DNA from: CALBPI01 sp038529355 | Lineage (GTDB): Bacteria; Pseudomonadota; Gammaproteobacteria; Steroidobacterales; Woeseiaceae | Assembly (NCBI GenBank): GCA_038529355.1 | Contig: JBCBDU010000012.1 | Location: 16,514 to 80,513 of the forward strand | Direction: 5' to 3' | Length of the DNA stretch: 64,000 nucleotides | Shown here: in pieces, positions 35,808 to 44,683 of the stretch | Layout of the letters: each line of letters starts with the position of its first letter | Numbering within the stretch: position 1 is the first letter of the stretch | The notes under the pieces: model-generated | The model's input: only the letters and a program-made list of their open reading frames with translations | Told to the model about the DNA's origin: nothing | The model's database searches: none | Made by a program: the position numbers and the translations under genes

Positions 35808-36344
35808 TCACTCCAGCCGACAGCCCTCAGCCAGCGCCGCCATCATGTCGTCTATGTCATCGCCGGAAGCTTCGCCGTACGCCAGTTGCCGACCCATTTG
35901 CATGACGGCGGCAGCCAGTACCTGCACGGAGCCGGTCACGCCAAGCTGATTGAGTTTGTCGCACAAATACGCGTACGGATCGGCTTCCATCAGGCCGCGC
36001 TGTTGCTCCAGCGCATCGCCAATGGTGAACAGGACGCGTCCGGCCGGTGAGGCTTGCTCCAGCAGTAGTTGTCGGATGTAGCTCTTGGCGGTCTGGCGCT
36101 CGCTGATGGCGGCGAAGTGCGCGGCGATTCGCTCTTCGGTGGCGGTAAACAGCCATACGGCGACGGCGGCTAGCAAACCGGCGCGATTATCGAAATGGTA
36201 GTGGATCGAGCCTTTGGTGATGCCGGCCTTACGCGCGATAGCTTCCATCGATGCATCTGCGCTACCCAGTTCCGCAAAAGTCTCGTACGTCGCTGAAATG
36301 ATTGCGGCGCGCGTGGTTCTTCTGCGTTCTTGTTGGGTTTTCAT
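35808..36344 (-). CDS. TetR-family transcriptional repressor
   Basis: 178 residues from the ATG at 36344 (MKTQQERRRTTRAAI); ATG 36362 adds six residues. The helix-turn-helix is ADASMEAIARKAGITKGSIHYHFDNRAGLLAAV (about 30-60), the standard TetR DNA-binding part. The C-terminal ligand domain is variable. It is divergent from the carotenoid oxygenase-thiolase operon, with a TetR-type palindrome between them at 36407-36419. It therefore most likely represses that operon and itself, released by a small hydrophobic ligand (inference). Confidence 0.88.
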   Translation of the reverse strand: MKTQQERRRTTRAAIISATYETFAELGSADASMEAIARKAGITKGSIHYHFDNRAGLLAAVAVWLFTATEERIAAHFAAISERQTAKSYIRQLLLEQASPAGRVLFTIGDALEQQRGLMEADPYAYLCDKLNQLGVTGSVQVLAAAVMQMGRQLAYGEASGDDIDDMMAALAEGCRLE

Positions 36345-36381
36345 ACGCGCACCATAAGTCATTTTGAGCCCGAAAACACCA

Positions 36382-36409
36382 TTGCAGTCAGGGGGCTAGA
36401 AAACATACT
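36382..36409 (+). promoter_or_regulatory. Possible promoter of the carotenoid oxygenase operon
   Basis: TTGCAG (36382-36387), a 16-bp spacer and CATACT (36404-36409). The -10 overlaps the palindrome at 36407-36419, so a bound TetR protein would block it. Confidence 0.35.
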
Positions 36410-36419
36410 AACCGTTAGT
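36407..36419. promoter_or_regulatory. TetR-type operator palindrome ACTAAC-C-GTTAGT
   Basis: Perfect 6-bp inverted arms around one central base, in the 88-bp gap between the divergent TetR gene and the carotenoid oxygenase gene. Its position over the likely -10 region fits repression. Confidence 0.65.
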
Positions 36420-36432
36420 TAATATATGAATC

Positions 36433-37917
36433 ATGAATACCAAAATCCTCAATACCTTCGAATCCAAGCTCACACCGAGTCGGCACCCCTATTTGAATGG
36501 CGCATGGACGCCGCAGACGCAAGAAGTGGATGCCACGGATATGGTCGTGATTGGCCAAATTCCTAAGGACCTGTCTGGCATCTACGTGCGCAACACAGAG
36601 AACCCGTTGCACGATGCGATTGGCATCTACCACCCGTTTGATGGCGATGGCATGCTGCATACGATGTCATTCAACAATGGCAATGCGACCTATAGGAACC
36701 GGTTCGTCCGCACCGAGGGCTTTCTCGCCGAACAGGAAGCCGGGCATGCGCTGTGGAGCGGCATCACCGGCGACCCGAACGATTCGCATCGCGAGGGTTG
36801 GGGGGCGCGCGGGCGCATGAAAGATGCCTCTTCAACAGACGTCGTCGTACACGCCGGCGAAATCATTTCGACACATTACATGTGTGGTGAGGGTTACCGT
36901 TTCAATCCCGACACGATGGATCAGATCGGCACCGCTAACTGGGTGCCGCCGGAAGGCATCTCGGCGCACCCTAAGGTCGATCTCGCGACCGGCGAGATGA
37001 TGTTTTTCAACTACTCCAAGCAAGCGCCGTTCATGCACTACGGCGTGGTTGGTGCTGACCGCCAACTCAAGCATCTGATTCCGGTCGAGCTGCCAGGGCC
37101 GCGCCTGCCGCACGATATGGCGTTCACGAAAAACTACTCGATCCTGATCGATTTGCCGATGTTCTGGGACGCAGAATTGCTGGCGGCGGGCGTACACAAA
37201 ACCAAATTCCACGCGGACATTCCGACACGCTTTGCGATCGTGCCGCGCTTCGGCGCCGCGACTGAAATCCGTTGGTTCGAAGCGGCGCCGACGTTCGTGC
37301 TGCATTGGATGAACGCGTACGAGCAGGGCGACGAGATCGTCCTCGATGGTTACTTCCAGGAAGACCCTGACCCTGCCCCGCTGCCGATTCCGGGCATCGA
37401 CCCACGCTTCGGCAAGTTGCTGGCCGGTATCGATGAGGCATCGTTCAAGCCGCGCCTGCACCGCTGGCGCTTCAATCTGAAAACCGGCGAGACGCGCGAA
37501 GAACATCTGGATGAACGTAACCTCGAGTTCGGCACGTTCAATCAACACTTCGCCGGATATAAGTCGCGCTATCTATACAGCACAACGACCGAACCCGGCT
37601 GGTTCCTGTTTAACAGCATCGTCAAGCATGACATGCAGACCGGTGATTCCAGTCAGCTCGAATTCGGTCCGGGTCGCTACGGCAGCGAAGCGCCGTTCGC
37701 ACCACGCATTGGTGCGAAAACCGAAGACGACGGCTATCTGGTGTCATTCATTACGGATTTGAATGAGCAACAATCCGAGTGTGTTGTCATTGATGCGCAA
37801 GACGTCAGCGCCGGTCCTGTGTGCCGAATCATTTTGCCGCATCAAATCTCCAGCGGCACACACGCAACGTGGGCATCGCATGACGAAATTACTGCAGGTC
37901 GGCAGGCGGCGGCATGA
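36433..37917 (+). CDS. Carotenoid cleavage oxygenase family protein
   Basis: 494 residues, full length for the RPE65/lignostilbene dioxygenase family. The four iron-binding histidines are in place: SAHPKVD (His179), LPHDMAFT (His227), FVLHWMNAYE (His291) and SGTHATW (His477). The seven-bladed propeller signature DGDGMLH lies near 70-76. These enzymes use non-heme iron and O2 to split an alkene bond in carotenoids, apocarotenoids or stilbenes. No signal peptide, so it is cytoplasmic. Its stop overlaps the start of the thiolase gene by 4 bp. Substrate is unknown; the TetR-thiolase context suggests a catabolic or tailoring step on a lipid-like compound. Confidence 0.9.
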   Translation: MNTKILNTFESKLTPSRHPYLNGAWTPQTQEVDATDMVVIGQIPKDLSGIYVRNTENPLHDAIGIYHPFDGDGMLHTMSFNNGNATYRNRFVRTEGFLAEQEAGHALWSGITGDPNDSHREGWGARGRMKDASSTDVVVHAGEIISTHYMCGEGYRFNPDTMDQIGTANWVPPEGISAHPKVDLATGEMMFFNYSKQAPFMHYGVVGADRQLKHLIPVELPGPRLPHDMAFTKNYSILIDLPMFWDAELLAAGVHKTKFHADIPTRFAIVPRFGAATEIRWFEAAPTFVLHWMNAYEQGDEIVLDGYFQEDPDPAPLPIPGIDPRFGKLLAGIDEASFKPRLHRWRFNLKTGETREEHLDERNLEFGTFNQHFAGYKSRYLYSTTTEPGWFLFNSIVKHDMQTGDSSQLEFGPGRYGSEAPFAPRIGAKTEDDGYLVSFITDLNEQQSECVVIDAQDVSAGPVCRIILPHQISSGTHATWASHDEITAGRQAAA

Positions 37918-39182
37918 TGCAACCGGTGTACATTCTCGGCGGTGCGCAAACTGACTTTGCAACGAACTGGACGCGCGAGGGTCACCAGATTTTTGACCTG
38001 TTCGCTGCCAACGTGCGTGACAGTCTCGAACGCTGCCAGCTCGATGCCAACGATTTGCAGGTGGGTCATGTAGGTAATTTTGTCGCGGAGCTGTTCACCG
38101 GACAAGGCATGCTCGGTGGCTTTTACGGGCATGTTGATCCTTCGTTATCGGGCATGCCGGCTACCCGCCATGAAGGGGCGTGCGCGTCCGGTTCGCTGGC
38201 GGCGCTTGCTGCGATGGCTGACATTCAAAGCGGCCGCTATGATCTCGCGTGCGTCACCGGCATTGAGCTGATGCGCAACGTCCCGGGTACAGAGGCCGGC
38301 GATCATCTGGGCGCAGCGGTATGGGTGGGGGTTGAAGCAACCGACAAAAAATACATCTGGCCGGCGATGTTTTCGCAATTGGCCGAAGAATATGATCAAC
38401 GTTACGGCGTCAAACGCGAGCATCTGGCCGAGATTGCCCGAATCAATTTCGCCAACGCAAAGCGCAATGGCAACGCACAGACGCGTGATTGGACGTTGAC
38501 CGATGCACACTTCGGTGAAGACGAAGAGCTGAACCCGGTGATCGATGGCCACATCCGTCGACAGGATTGCGCGCAAATCACCGACGGTGCAGCCACAATT
38601 TTTCTGGCGAGCCACGAGTATGCGACGCGTTACGCAAAAGCGCTCGGCGTGCCTGTTGATTCGTTAGCGCGCATCGAAGGGTTTGGTCACACGACAGCGC
38701 CAATGCAGTTGGCCGCAAAGATGGCGGCGAGCGCTTACGACGACTATGTGTTTCCGTGGGTGCGTAAGGCAATCACCGATGCCTACACCCGCGCCGGCAT
38801 CAGCGGCCCCGAGCAGCTGGACGCGATCGAAACGCACGACTGTTTCACGATCAATGAATACATGGCGATCGATCACTTTGGCATTACGAAGCCGGGCGAG
38901 GCGTGGAAAGCGATTGAAGCTGGCCGTATTGCCCCGGATGGGGATATTCCCGTCAATGCATCCGGCGGGCTGATGGGTGGCGGACATCCTGTTGGCGCAA
39001 CCGGCGTACGGATGTTGCTCGATGCGGCCAAGCAAGTCACCGCGAGTGCCGGTGACTACCAGGTGGCTGGCGCGAAACGCGTGGCGACCTATAACGTTGG
39101 CGGCTCTGCTACGACGAATTGTTGTTTCATTGTCGCAGGTGCAGGTGCAGGTGCAGGTGCAGCAGCGGGTGTGAGCGAGTAA
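37914..39182 (+). CDS. Thiolase-fold acyltransferase (SCP-x-like)
   Basis: 422 residues. The active Cys90 sits in HEGACASGS. HDCFT (in IETHDCFTINEY) replaces the usual NEAFA block, and GGGHPVGATG gives the catalytic His. The C-terminal Cys loop typical of biosynthetic thiolases (CxGGG) is altered to YNVGGSATTNCCF. This fits the SCP-2/SCP-x-like thiolases that cut branched or sterol-derived beta-ketoacyl-CoA, more than acetoacetyl-CoA thiolase. It is translationally coupled to the carotenoid oxygenase. The last residues are an AG repeat (AGAGAGAG) from four GCAGGT units, which are likely to vary between strains. Confidence 0.82.
   Translation: MMQPVYILGGAQTDFATNWTREGHQIFDLFAANVRDSLERCQLDANDLQVGHVGNFVAELFTGQGMLGGFYGHVDPSLSGMPATRHEGACASGSLAALAAMADIQSGRYDLACVTGIELMRNVPGTEAGDHLGAAVWVGVEATDKKYIWPAMFSQLAEEYDQRYGVKREHLAEIARINFANAKRNGNAQTRDWTLTDAHFGEDEELNPVIDGHIRRQDCAQITDGAATIFLASHEYATRYAKALGVPVDSLARIEGFGHTTAPMQLAAKMAASAYDDYVFPWVRKAITDAYTRAGISGPEQLDAIETHDCFTINEYMAIDHFGITKPGEAWKAIEAGRIAPDGDIPVNASGGLMGGGHPVGATGVRMLLDAAKQVTASAGDYQVAGAKRVATYNVGGSATTNCCFIVAGAGAGAGAAAGVSE
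39135..39158 (+). repeat. Hexamer microsatellite (GCAGGT)x4 at a gene 3' end
   Basis: Four exact tandem GCAGGT units followed by GCAGCA. In frame, each adds Ala-Gly to the thiolase tail, so slippage changes the length without a frameshift. Confidence 0.85.
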
Positions 39183-39399
39183 CTCGCACCTCGGCGTCGA
39201 AGGAAACATAGCGTACGGGCGTGCCCACCAAGCACCATCAAGTCCTCACCGTGCTTCACGCGACCTGACAGCATTTCCATGGATTTAAATGTGCTTGATC
39301 GCATGCGCTTGCGAAGCACAGGCATGTCGTTGGATAGTATGACTACCGACCCTGCCCTTGAGTGGCATGTCAGTCATCCATCTGGATTGATCGGGAGCC

Positions 39400-39819
39400 A
39401 TGAGCATCGAGATTACCAACACAACACCGTCGCCATCGGAATACGTTGCGCTTCGCGTAGCTGCCGGCTTGTCGGCGAAGTCTCTTGTCGCAGCCGAGAT
39501 CGGTCTGCCGAATTCGCTGTTCGCGGTCTGCATTCGTGATGACGGCCAACTGATCGGCATGGGGCGCGTCGTTGGCGACGGCGCATGCTTCTTCGAAATC
39601 GTCGACATCGCAGTCGATCCTACCTACCAGGGTCGCGGATTAGGCAAGCGGATCATGCAGCATATCGATCAATTCCTGCAGGGCGCCGTCATGGATGGGT
39701 CTTACGTATCGATGATTGCCGATGAACCACAATTCTATGAAAAGCTGGGCTACAAACTGACCGCACCGGCATCGCAGGGAATGTACAAACCGCTGCAATC
39801 GCTGCCGTCACGACGCTAG
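39400..39819 (+). CDS. GNAT-family N-acetyltransferase
   Basis: 139 residues. The acetyl-CoA-binding loop is VDPTYQGRGLGKRIMQHIDQFL (about 70-90), preceded by DGQLIGMGRVVGDGACFFEIVDIAV, the central strands of the fold. The end FYEKLGYKL is the usual last motif. Cytoplasmic; transfers an acetyl group to a small amine or to a protein terminus. Substrate unknown. It stands alone, separated by 217 bp from the thiolase and almost touching the convergent hydrolase gene. Confidence 0.85.
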   Translation: MSIEITNTTPSPSEYVALRVAAGLSAKSLVAAEIGLPNSLFAVCIRDDGQLIGMGRVVGDGACFFEIVDIAVDPTYQGRGLGKRIMQHIDQFLQGAVMDGSYVSMIADEPQFYEKLGYKLTAPASQGMYKPLQSLPSRR

Positions 39820-39826
39820 GTTTGGT

Positions 39827-40750
39827 TCAGTCGCTGGTCCGCCCATCATGTGACGCCTTGCGTTTGATCCAGTCGGTGACGGTTGCGAACGTTTGCCGCA
39901 TGTTGTTATGCCCAATGCCTGAGAATAGTACGTAGTCGTACTTGTATCCACTCGACTGCAAAGCCTGCAGTTTGTGGATCGACAGGTCCACCGGCACACT
40001 GCCGTCGTCTGCACCGAATACCCACAATCCCGGGACATCGAGTGCCCGCAGGTCTTCGGCGGCGTCAGTATCTCTGCCAAGAAACGCTGGCCACTGATAC
40101 GGCGCTTGGCGCGCCGCGAGTGCTTCGGCGTACGGTGGTGCGCGATCCCTGTCGGCATTTCGTGTGTACTTGCTGTAGATGTCTTCTTCACTGATCTTGC
40201 ACACAGGTCCACTCCACAACACGAGGAAGTCGACATCGGCGCGTTGAGCGGCCAACGGGACAATCCATCCGGCCTGGCTAATGCCGGTCAGACCGATTGG
40301 TACGCCCTTCAACGCGGTCTCACGCGTCAACGCGAGCACGGCAGCTTGCGCATCTGCTGCGAGCAAATCGAGGTTCACTTCACTGACCGGTTGTTTGCCT
40401 TCGAAGTGACCACCAGACTCGCCGACACCCCGTTTGTCGTAGACCAGCGCAGCAATGCCGTCCTGCGCAAACCGGCGTGCCACCGCAATGCTTCGTGGTT
40501 GCTTGCCGGAGCCGTGCACGAACACGACTGCAGCAACGGGCGGCGACTGGTCCGGCAGCACTAGCGTGCCTGCCAGTGTTGCCCCTCGGCTTTCGAAAGT
40601 AACGCTACGTTCTGTCAGCTCGGCACGGGCCACTGGTGCCACCAGAAACAGACAGAGAAAGTAGCCGGCGATCCGGTGCCGTCGATAGCGAAGGCTAGTG
40701 AAAAACGCGATCAGAACTGATCGGAGATGATTCTGCTGGTGCATGGACAT
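39827..40750 (-). CDS. Exported alpha/beta hydrolase
   Basis: 307 residues with a signal-like segment after a basic N-terminus (RIAGYFLCLFLVAPVARA, cleavage near 44). The hydrolase fold shows the oxyanion HGSG, DKRGVGESGG, nucleophile GISQAG (Ser), acid residue in VFGADDGSVP and His in GIGHNNMRQ. The order and spacing match dienelactone/acyl-ester hydrolases of the BAAT/prolyl-peptidase-like group. It would act in the periplasm on an ester or amide; substrate unknown. It converges with the GNAT gene (7 bp gap). Confidence 0.82.
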   Translation of the reverse strand: MSMHQQNHLRSVLIAFFTSLRYRRHRIAGYFLCLFLVAPVARAELTERSVTFESRGATLAGTLVLPDQSPPVAAVVFVHGSGKQPRSIAVARRFAQDGIAALVYDKRGVGESGGHFEGKQPVSEVNLDLLAADAQAAVLALTRETALKGVPIGLTGISQAGWIVPLAAQRADVDFLVLWSGPVCKISEEDIYSKYTRNADRDRAPPYAEALAARQAPYQWPAFLGRDTDAAEDLRALDVPGLWVFGADDGSVPVDLSIHKLQALQSSGYKYDYVLFSGIGHNNMRQTFATVTDWIKRKASHDGRTSD

Positions 40751-40983
40751 TCAACGCTGTTGCCAGGGACTTGGTAATAGATGTCTGCGGAGCGGGATAG
40801 GTTTAGTCGATGCAAGCCGGCGACCAACACTCGCCAGCGACACGCGACGTCTTGCGTTGTGATTCAGCCGTCGTCGGCATACAACCCGGGGACTGCCCCT
40901 GTCGTATACTTGAATGACAACGACAGTCTCTGTTGCGCCGCCAACAGAGTCGGCGTGACTTTTATGACCGAGGAATGCGATCG

Positions 40984-41388
40984 ATGGGAACACTCAAAGG
41001 CCAGTGCTTATGCGAGCGCGTGCGCTTCAGTGCAGAGGGCGAGATCAGACGCATCTCTGCCTGCTATTGCAGTCAGTGCACACGGCAGAACGGCGGCGGT
41101 CCGTTCTATGGCGTCGAGCTAGAGGGCAGTTTGACTGTCGAGCAGGGTGAGGCACTGCGTTGGTACGATTCGTCGAGCAAAGCCAAGCGGGGATTTTGTG
41201 CGCATTGCGGCAGCAGTGTGTTCTGGCAGGCGAACGACAATCCGTCGCTGTTTGATGTAAGCATCGGTGCACTTAACAACACCGAGCAATTGCGCTTGGA
41301 TGCGCATATTTTTGTCGATCATTGTCCATCGTATCTTGCGGTACCCGACACGGCGCCGCATTTCACCGAAGCAGACGTACTGAGTTAG
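40984..41388 (+). CDS. GFA-family zinc protein (glutathione-dependent formaldehyde-activating-like)
   Basis: 134 residues from ATG 40984 (MGTLKGQCLCERVRF); an in-frame ATG at 40933 adds 17 arginine-rich residues and is less likely. The zinc ligands are CLC (Cys8, Cys10), CYCSQC (Cys27, Cys29, Cys32) and CAHCG (Cys72, Cys75), as in the GFA/CENP-V fold. Members were named for S-hydroxymethylglutathione synthase, but most have unknown reactions. Cytoplasmic. Confidence 0.85.
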   Translation: MGTLKGQCLCERVRFSAEGEIRRISACYCSQCTRQNGGGPFYGVELEGSLTVEQGEALRWYDSSSKAKRGFCAHCGSSVFWQANDNPSLFDVSIGALNNTEQLRLDAHIFVDHCPSYLAVPDTAPHFTEADVLS

Positions 41389-41430
41389 CGAACCGCCTCA
41401 GGTCCCCCGCCAAACTGACGAGCCAACGTT

Positions 41431-41447
41431 GTCGCGCTTAGCGCGAC
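41431..41447. terminator. Hairpin after the GFA gene
   Basis: GTCGCGC-TTA-GCGCGAC, a perfect 7-bp stem with a 3-nt loop, 43 bp after the stop and before the amidohydrolase gene. GC-rich and strong, but followed by no T-run. Confidence 0.4.
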
Positions 41448-41578
41448 TACGCGCGGCATCACTATCGCAGCGCTATAAACCTCCATGCTTGCGGGTAAGT
41501 TCGCGCGCCGCTTCGACTTGTGGCAAGTTCTGTTACCGAACAGCTACCTCTCCTTTAGTTACTCAACGCGGTTTTCCT

Positions 41579-42862
41579 ATGCGCTCCATAACCAATGTCC
41601 TCCTTCTGTGTATTGTCACGCTGTCGTTCAGTCAAGCTAGCGCCGACACCTACGTGCTAACTGGTCAGATGCTCGACGTGCGCAGCGGCAAGATGCTTCA
41701 GAACCAGGTACTGCAGATTGCTAATGAGCGCATCGTGGCGATATCGTCCAGGGATAGTGCGACTATCCCCACTGGGGCAACGGTGTTCGACTACTCGCAG
41801 CAATTCATTGTGCCGGGTCTTATCGATGCGCATGTGCACTTGCACGGCAACGCGACCGACCATGGTTACCGCAGGCTGGCGGACTCGCTGCCAACACGTA
41901 CCTTGAAAGGTGCTGTCAATGCTGCTCGTACGCTACGTGCTGGATTTACCAGCGCGCGGATGGTGGGCGCGCCCGGCTTTGCTGACGTCGCACTGCGCGA
42001 CGCGATCGATAGTGGCGCGATTGAGGGTCCGCGCCTGCGCGTCGCCGGACCGTCGATCGGAATTACCGGTGGCCATTGTTCGGACAATAACTTGCTGCCG
42101 TTTGATAGTGAGGTCATTGGCGAAGGTGTTGCTGATGGGCCGTGGGCAATGCGCCAACGCGTGCGCCGCAATAAAAAATTCGGGGCGGACGTGATCAAGA
42201 CCTGTTCCACCGGTGGTGTCTTGTCGAAAGGCACCGAAGTCGGCGCGCCGCAAGGCACTGTTGAGGAGCTCACGGCGTTGGTCGAGGAGGCGCATTCACA
42301 TGGACTGAAAGTGGCTGTACACGCGCATGGCGCGAGTGGCATTCGTAATGCGATTGCAGCCGGTGCTGACTCCGTTGAGCATGCCAGCTTTATCGACGAT
42401 GAAGGAATTCGCATGGCGAAGAAGGCCGGCACGGTGTTGGTCATGGACATCTACAACACCGAGTACATTCTGGGTGAAGGCGAGGCGGCTGGCATTTTGC
42501 CCGAGTCGCTGGAGAAAGAGCGCCGCGTCGGTGCGACGCAGCGCGAGAGTTTTTCACGTGCCCATGCCGCTGGCGTCAAAATGGTGTTTGGCACTGACGC
42601 CGGTGTCTATCCACACGGCGATAACGCAAGGCAGTTCGCGCGCATGGTACGTTTCGGCATGACGCCTTTGGAAGCGATTCGGGCCGCGACACTGGACGCC
42701 GCCGAGTTGCTCGACTTCGCCGATGATGTCGGCGAACTAACGGTTGGTCATTACGCAGATTTCGTTGTAGTGGATGCGAATCCGCTGGATGACGTCAGTG
42801 TGCTGGAAAATCCTGCGGCAGTCGTCAAGGGCGGGCAGTTGATTAGTGCGCAGCAGGACTAG
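41579..42862 (+). CDS. Exported metal-dependent amidohydrolase
   Basis: 427 residues from ATG 41579; a start at 41429 adds an arginine-rich leader and hides the signal peptide. Signal peptide SITNVLLLCIVTLSFSQASA. Metal and active-site residues: HVHLHG (HxH), Lys in ADVIKTCSTGG, His in VAVHAHG, His in SVEHASF and Asp in FGTDAGVYPHG. This is the imidazolonepropionase / Xaa-Pro dipeptidase-like branch of the amidohydrolases, often periplasmic dipeptidases. The complete set suggests activity on a cyclic amide or a prolyl dipeptide. Confidence 0.88.
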   Translation: MRSITNVLLLCIVTLSFSQASADTYVLTGQMLDVRSGKMLQNQVLQIANERIVAISSRDSATIPTGATVFDYSQQFIVPGLIDAHVHLHGNATDHGYRRLADSLPTRTLKGAVNAARTLRAGFTSARMVGAPGFADVALRDAIDSGAIEGPRLRVAGPSIGITGGHCSDNNLLPFDSEVIGEGVADGPWAMRQRVRRNKKFGADVIKTCSTGGVLSKGTEVGAPQGTVEELTALVEEAHSHGLKVAVHAHGASGIRNAIAAGADSVEHASFIDDEGIRMAKKAGTVLVMDIYNTEYILGEGEAAGILPESLEKERRVGATQRESFSRAHAAGVKMVFGTDAGVYPHGDNARQFARMVRFGMTPLEAIRAATLDAAELLDFADDVGELTVGHYADFVVVDANPLDDVSVLENPAAVVKGGQLISAQQD

Positions 42863-42985
42863 TAGCCCGTCCAAAATACGATCAGATGCATTTGATGGCT
42901 CACTCACCCGGTTGTTTGCGGAGCCACGACAAATCTCTTCTTTTGTGTTCCATCGACTAAGGAGCCGACAGTGAGGGTTGCGTCG

Positions 42986-43333
42986 CTATTCGAGCACACG
43001 CACGCCGCTCTTATGCCATTTGCTGTCGAACTCGTCGGACGAAATCGCTTCGCCTTCGAAGTCGTTCCGCTTCATGTTGGTGTCTAACCAGAAGCCGTAG
43101 TCGCTTTCGCTGGGTCCGGCGATAACGGGTACGTCGTTTTGGTCTAGCCCGATTTCTCGCCACGGATTATCGTCTTCATCAAATTCGACATACCAGGATC
43201 GAACAAGATGCATTTTTTCTCTGTAACCGGGGTTTGCTTCGGGAACGAGTTTCAGCAGGAATTGTTCAAGGAGGCTTTTCCAGCCTACTTCTCTAGACCA
43301 GTCCGTCGCGAGCGTTGTGCGTAGATAGTGCAT
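42986..43333 (-). CDS. Hypothetical protein, cytoplasmic, charged
   Basis: 115 residues with no signal or membrane segment. It is rich in Trp and acidic residues (SWYVEFDEDDNPWREIGLDQNDVPVIAGPSE, YGFWLDTNM). No family recognised. Compact single-domain proteins of this sort are often orphan accessory genes. It is more AT-rich than average and lies apart from the cluster upstream (97-bp gap). Confidence 0.5.
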   Translation of the reverse strand: MHYLRTTLATDWSREVGWKSLLEQFLLKLVPEANPGYREKMHLVRSWYVEFDEDDNPWREIGLDQNDVPVIAGPSESDYGFWLDTNMKRNDFEGEAISSDEFDSKWHKSGVRVLE

Positions 43334-43430
43334 CTATGTAAGAGAGTCTGAGTTGCGGTGATGTTCATTGCGATGCGCCTGTTTTTGCAGTTTTGGTCTA
43401 ATGAACTTCTGAGACGACAGGTTGCACGGA

Positions 43431-43793
43431 TTAGTCGTGGATCACCGCTTCGTTGATGAGAAACTCACAAAACTGCAGAACTTGCGCAACCTCCTCTTCA
43501 CTTTGGGCTGTCGCTTGCGCTTCGACAGCTGCTTTCTTAAGCAACCAACCCTTTACCAGAGTGAGCGCATTGTGTTCCTCAAACGCAGCTCGTTCATGTC
43601 GTGGTTGTTGAGCAAGCAAACCAAGCACTTTAAGCGCATGCAGCGATGACTCAAGCGTGAAATCGGACTCCTGAAACTGATGGTCAGGCTCGATTTTCAT
43701 TTCCCATCCGGTACACAAGTTTTCAGCGTGCGCCAACGGGCCCATCAGTAGCGCACAAACCAGAGGTAGCATCCTCATGGATTTCCACGCCAT
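43431..43793 (-). CDS. Small exported protein of unknown function
   Basis: 120 residues from ATG 43793; ATG 43778 or 43772 are equally good. The signal peptide MRMLPLVCALLMGPLAHA is clear. The mature part is helical (SSLHALKVLGLLAQ, EEHNALTLVKGWLLKKAAVEAQ, EEVAQVLQFCEFLINEA) with two cysteines. It overlaps the end of the diheme cytochrome c gene upstream by 19 bp if started at 43793, so it is probably co-transcribed and might serve that cytochrome. Confidence 0.5.
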   Translation of the reverse strand: MAWKSMRMLPLVCALLMGPLAHAENLCTGWEMKIEPDHQFQESDFTLESSLHALKVLGLLAQQPRHERAAFEEHNALTLVKGWLLKKAAVEAQATAQSEEEVAQVLQFCEFLINEAVIHD

Positions 43794-44680
43794 GGCACGT
43801 CTTGCGGCACCGGTTGATCCGGTAGCGTACGCAGGTACACGAAGAGGTCGGTTAACTCTTGTTCTGTGAGTGCCCAGAATCGATCACGAGCGATCATTGA
43901 CATCAAAAACAAATCGTCTCGGTTACCGATTGCGGTTCCAGTGCGCATCAATTCTCGAAAATCGTCCTCGGAGTAGGCGACCAGCACCGCAAGATCCGGG
44001 CTATTGCCATCAGGGTTTGTTGCGCCGCGTAAATCCAGACCGTGGCATTCATTGCACATTGTCATCGCAAGATACTCGCCGTTACGCAGCGCCGCGTTCG
44101 GATGATCCTGGTACTCAAGCTTGGGCACCGCGAGCGCCCAGTCTGCCATATGCTGAGACTTACCGGTGCCAATTTGCCAGCGCGCTCGCAGTCCGAGCTT
44201 GGGTTTCGGCAACTCCTTTTGCACGACAACGGCAGATCTCAAGTAGGAAATCAGTGCTACAAAATCATCGTCAGACAAATGCTTCCAGTTATAGGAGGGC
44301 ATAGACCACAGCGCGCGTCCGTTGTGACCTATTCCATGACGAATTGCAGCATTGAGCGATGATGTTGTCTGCTGTCGAGCATAGCGGGCGAGATTCGGTG
44401 CGACTGCGCGCTTGACCCATGGCCATTCGTCGGTAAACACACGACCTTCTAGGTGCTGACCATGGCAACCGAAGCAACCACGTGTACGAGCAATATGCTC
44501 GCCGCGCTTCACCGACGTTGCATCGTTAGGGATTTCGCTCGTGAAGGGTCGCGGTTCAATAAATTCTCGAAGTCGCAGCTCGCTGCGCGCAAGTATGCCC
44601 GTAAACAATCCGAGCGCCAGAATCAGTAACAATGCAAGTGCAGGAAATGCTTTGCTCACGAATTTAATGCCGTGCGCCAA
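43775..44680 (-). CDS. Membrane-anchored diheme cytochrome c
   Basis: 301 residues. One N-terminal membrane helix (AFPALALLLILALGLFTGIL) anchors a periplasmic domain with two heme sites: CFGCH (69-73) and CNECH in the second half. Each is followed by the usual surrounding motifs and a Met ligand candidate (ALWSMPSYNW; LFLMSMIARD). The tandem cytochrome fold resembles the electron-accepting subunits of alcohol or sorbitol dehydrogenases, but no dehydrogenase gene is nearby. It would pass electrons within the periplasm to the respiratory chain. Confidence 0.85.
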   Translation of the reverse strand: MAHGIKFVSKAFPALALLLILALGLFTGILARSELRLREFIEPRPFTSEIPNDATSVKRGEHIARTRGCFGCHGQHLEGRVFTDEWPWVKRAVAPNLARYARQQTTSSLNAAIRHGIGHNGRALWSMPSYNWKHLSDDDFVALISYLRSAVVVQKELPKPKLGLRARWQIGTGKSQHMADWALAVPKLEYQDHPNAALRNGEYLAMTMCNECHGLDLRGATNPDGNSPDLAVLVAYSEDDFRELMRTGTAIGNRDDLFLMSMIARDRFWALTEQELTDLFVYLRTLPDQPVPQDVPWRGNP

Positions 44681-44683
44681 ATT

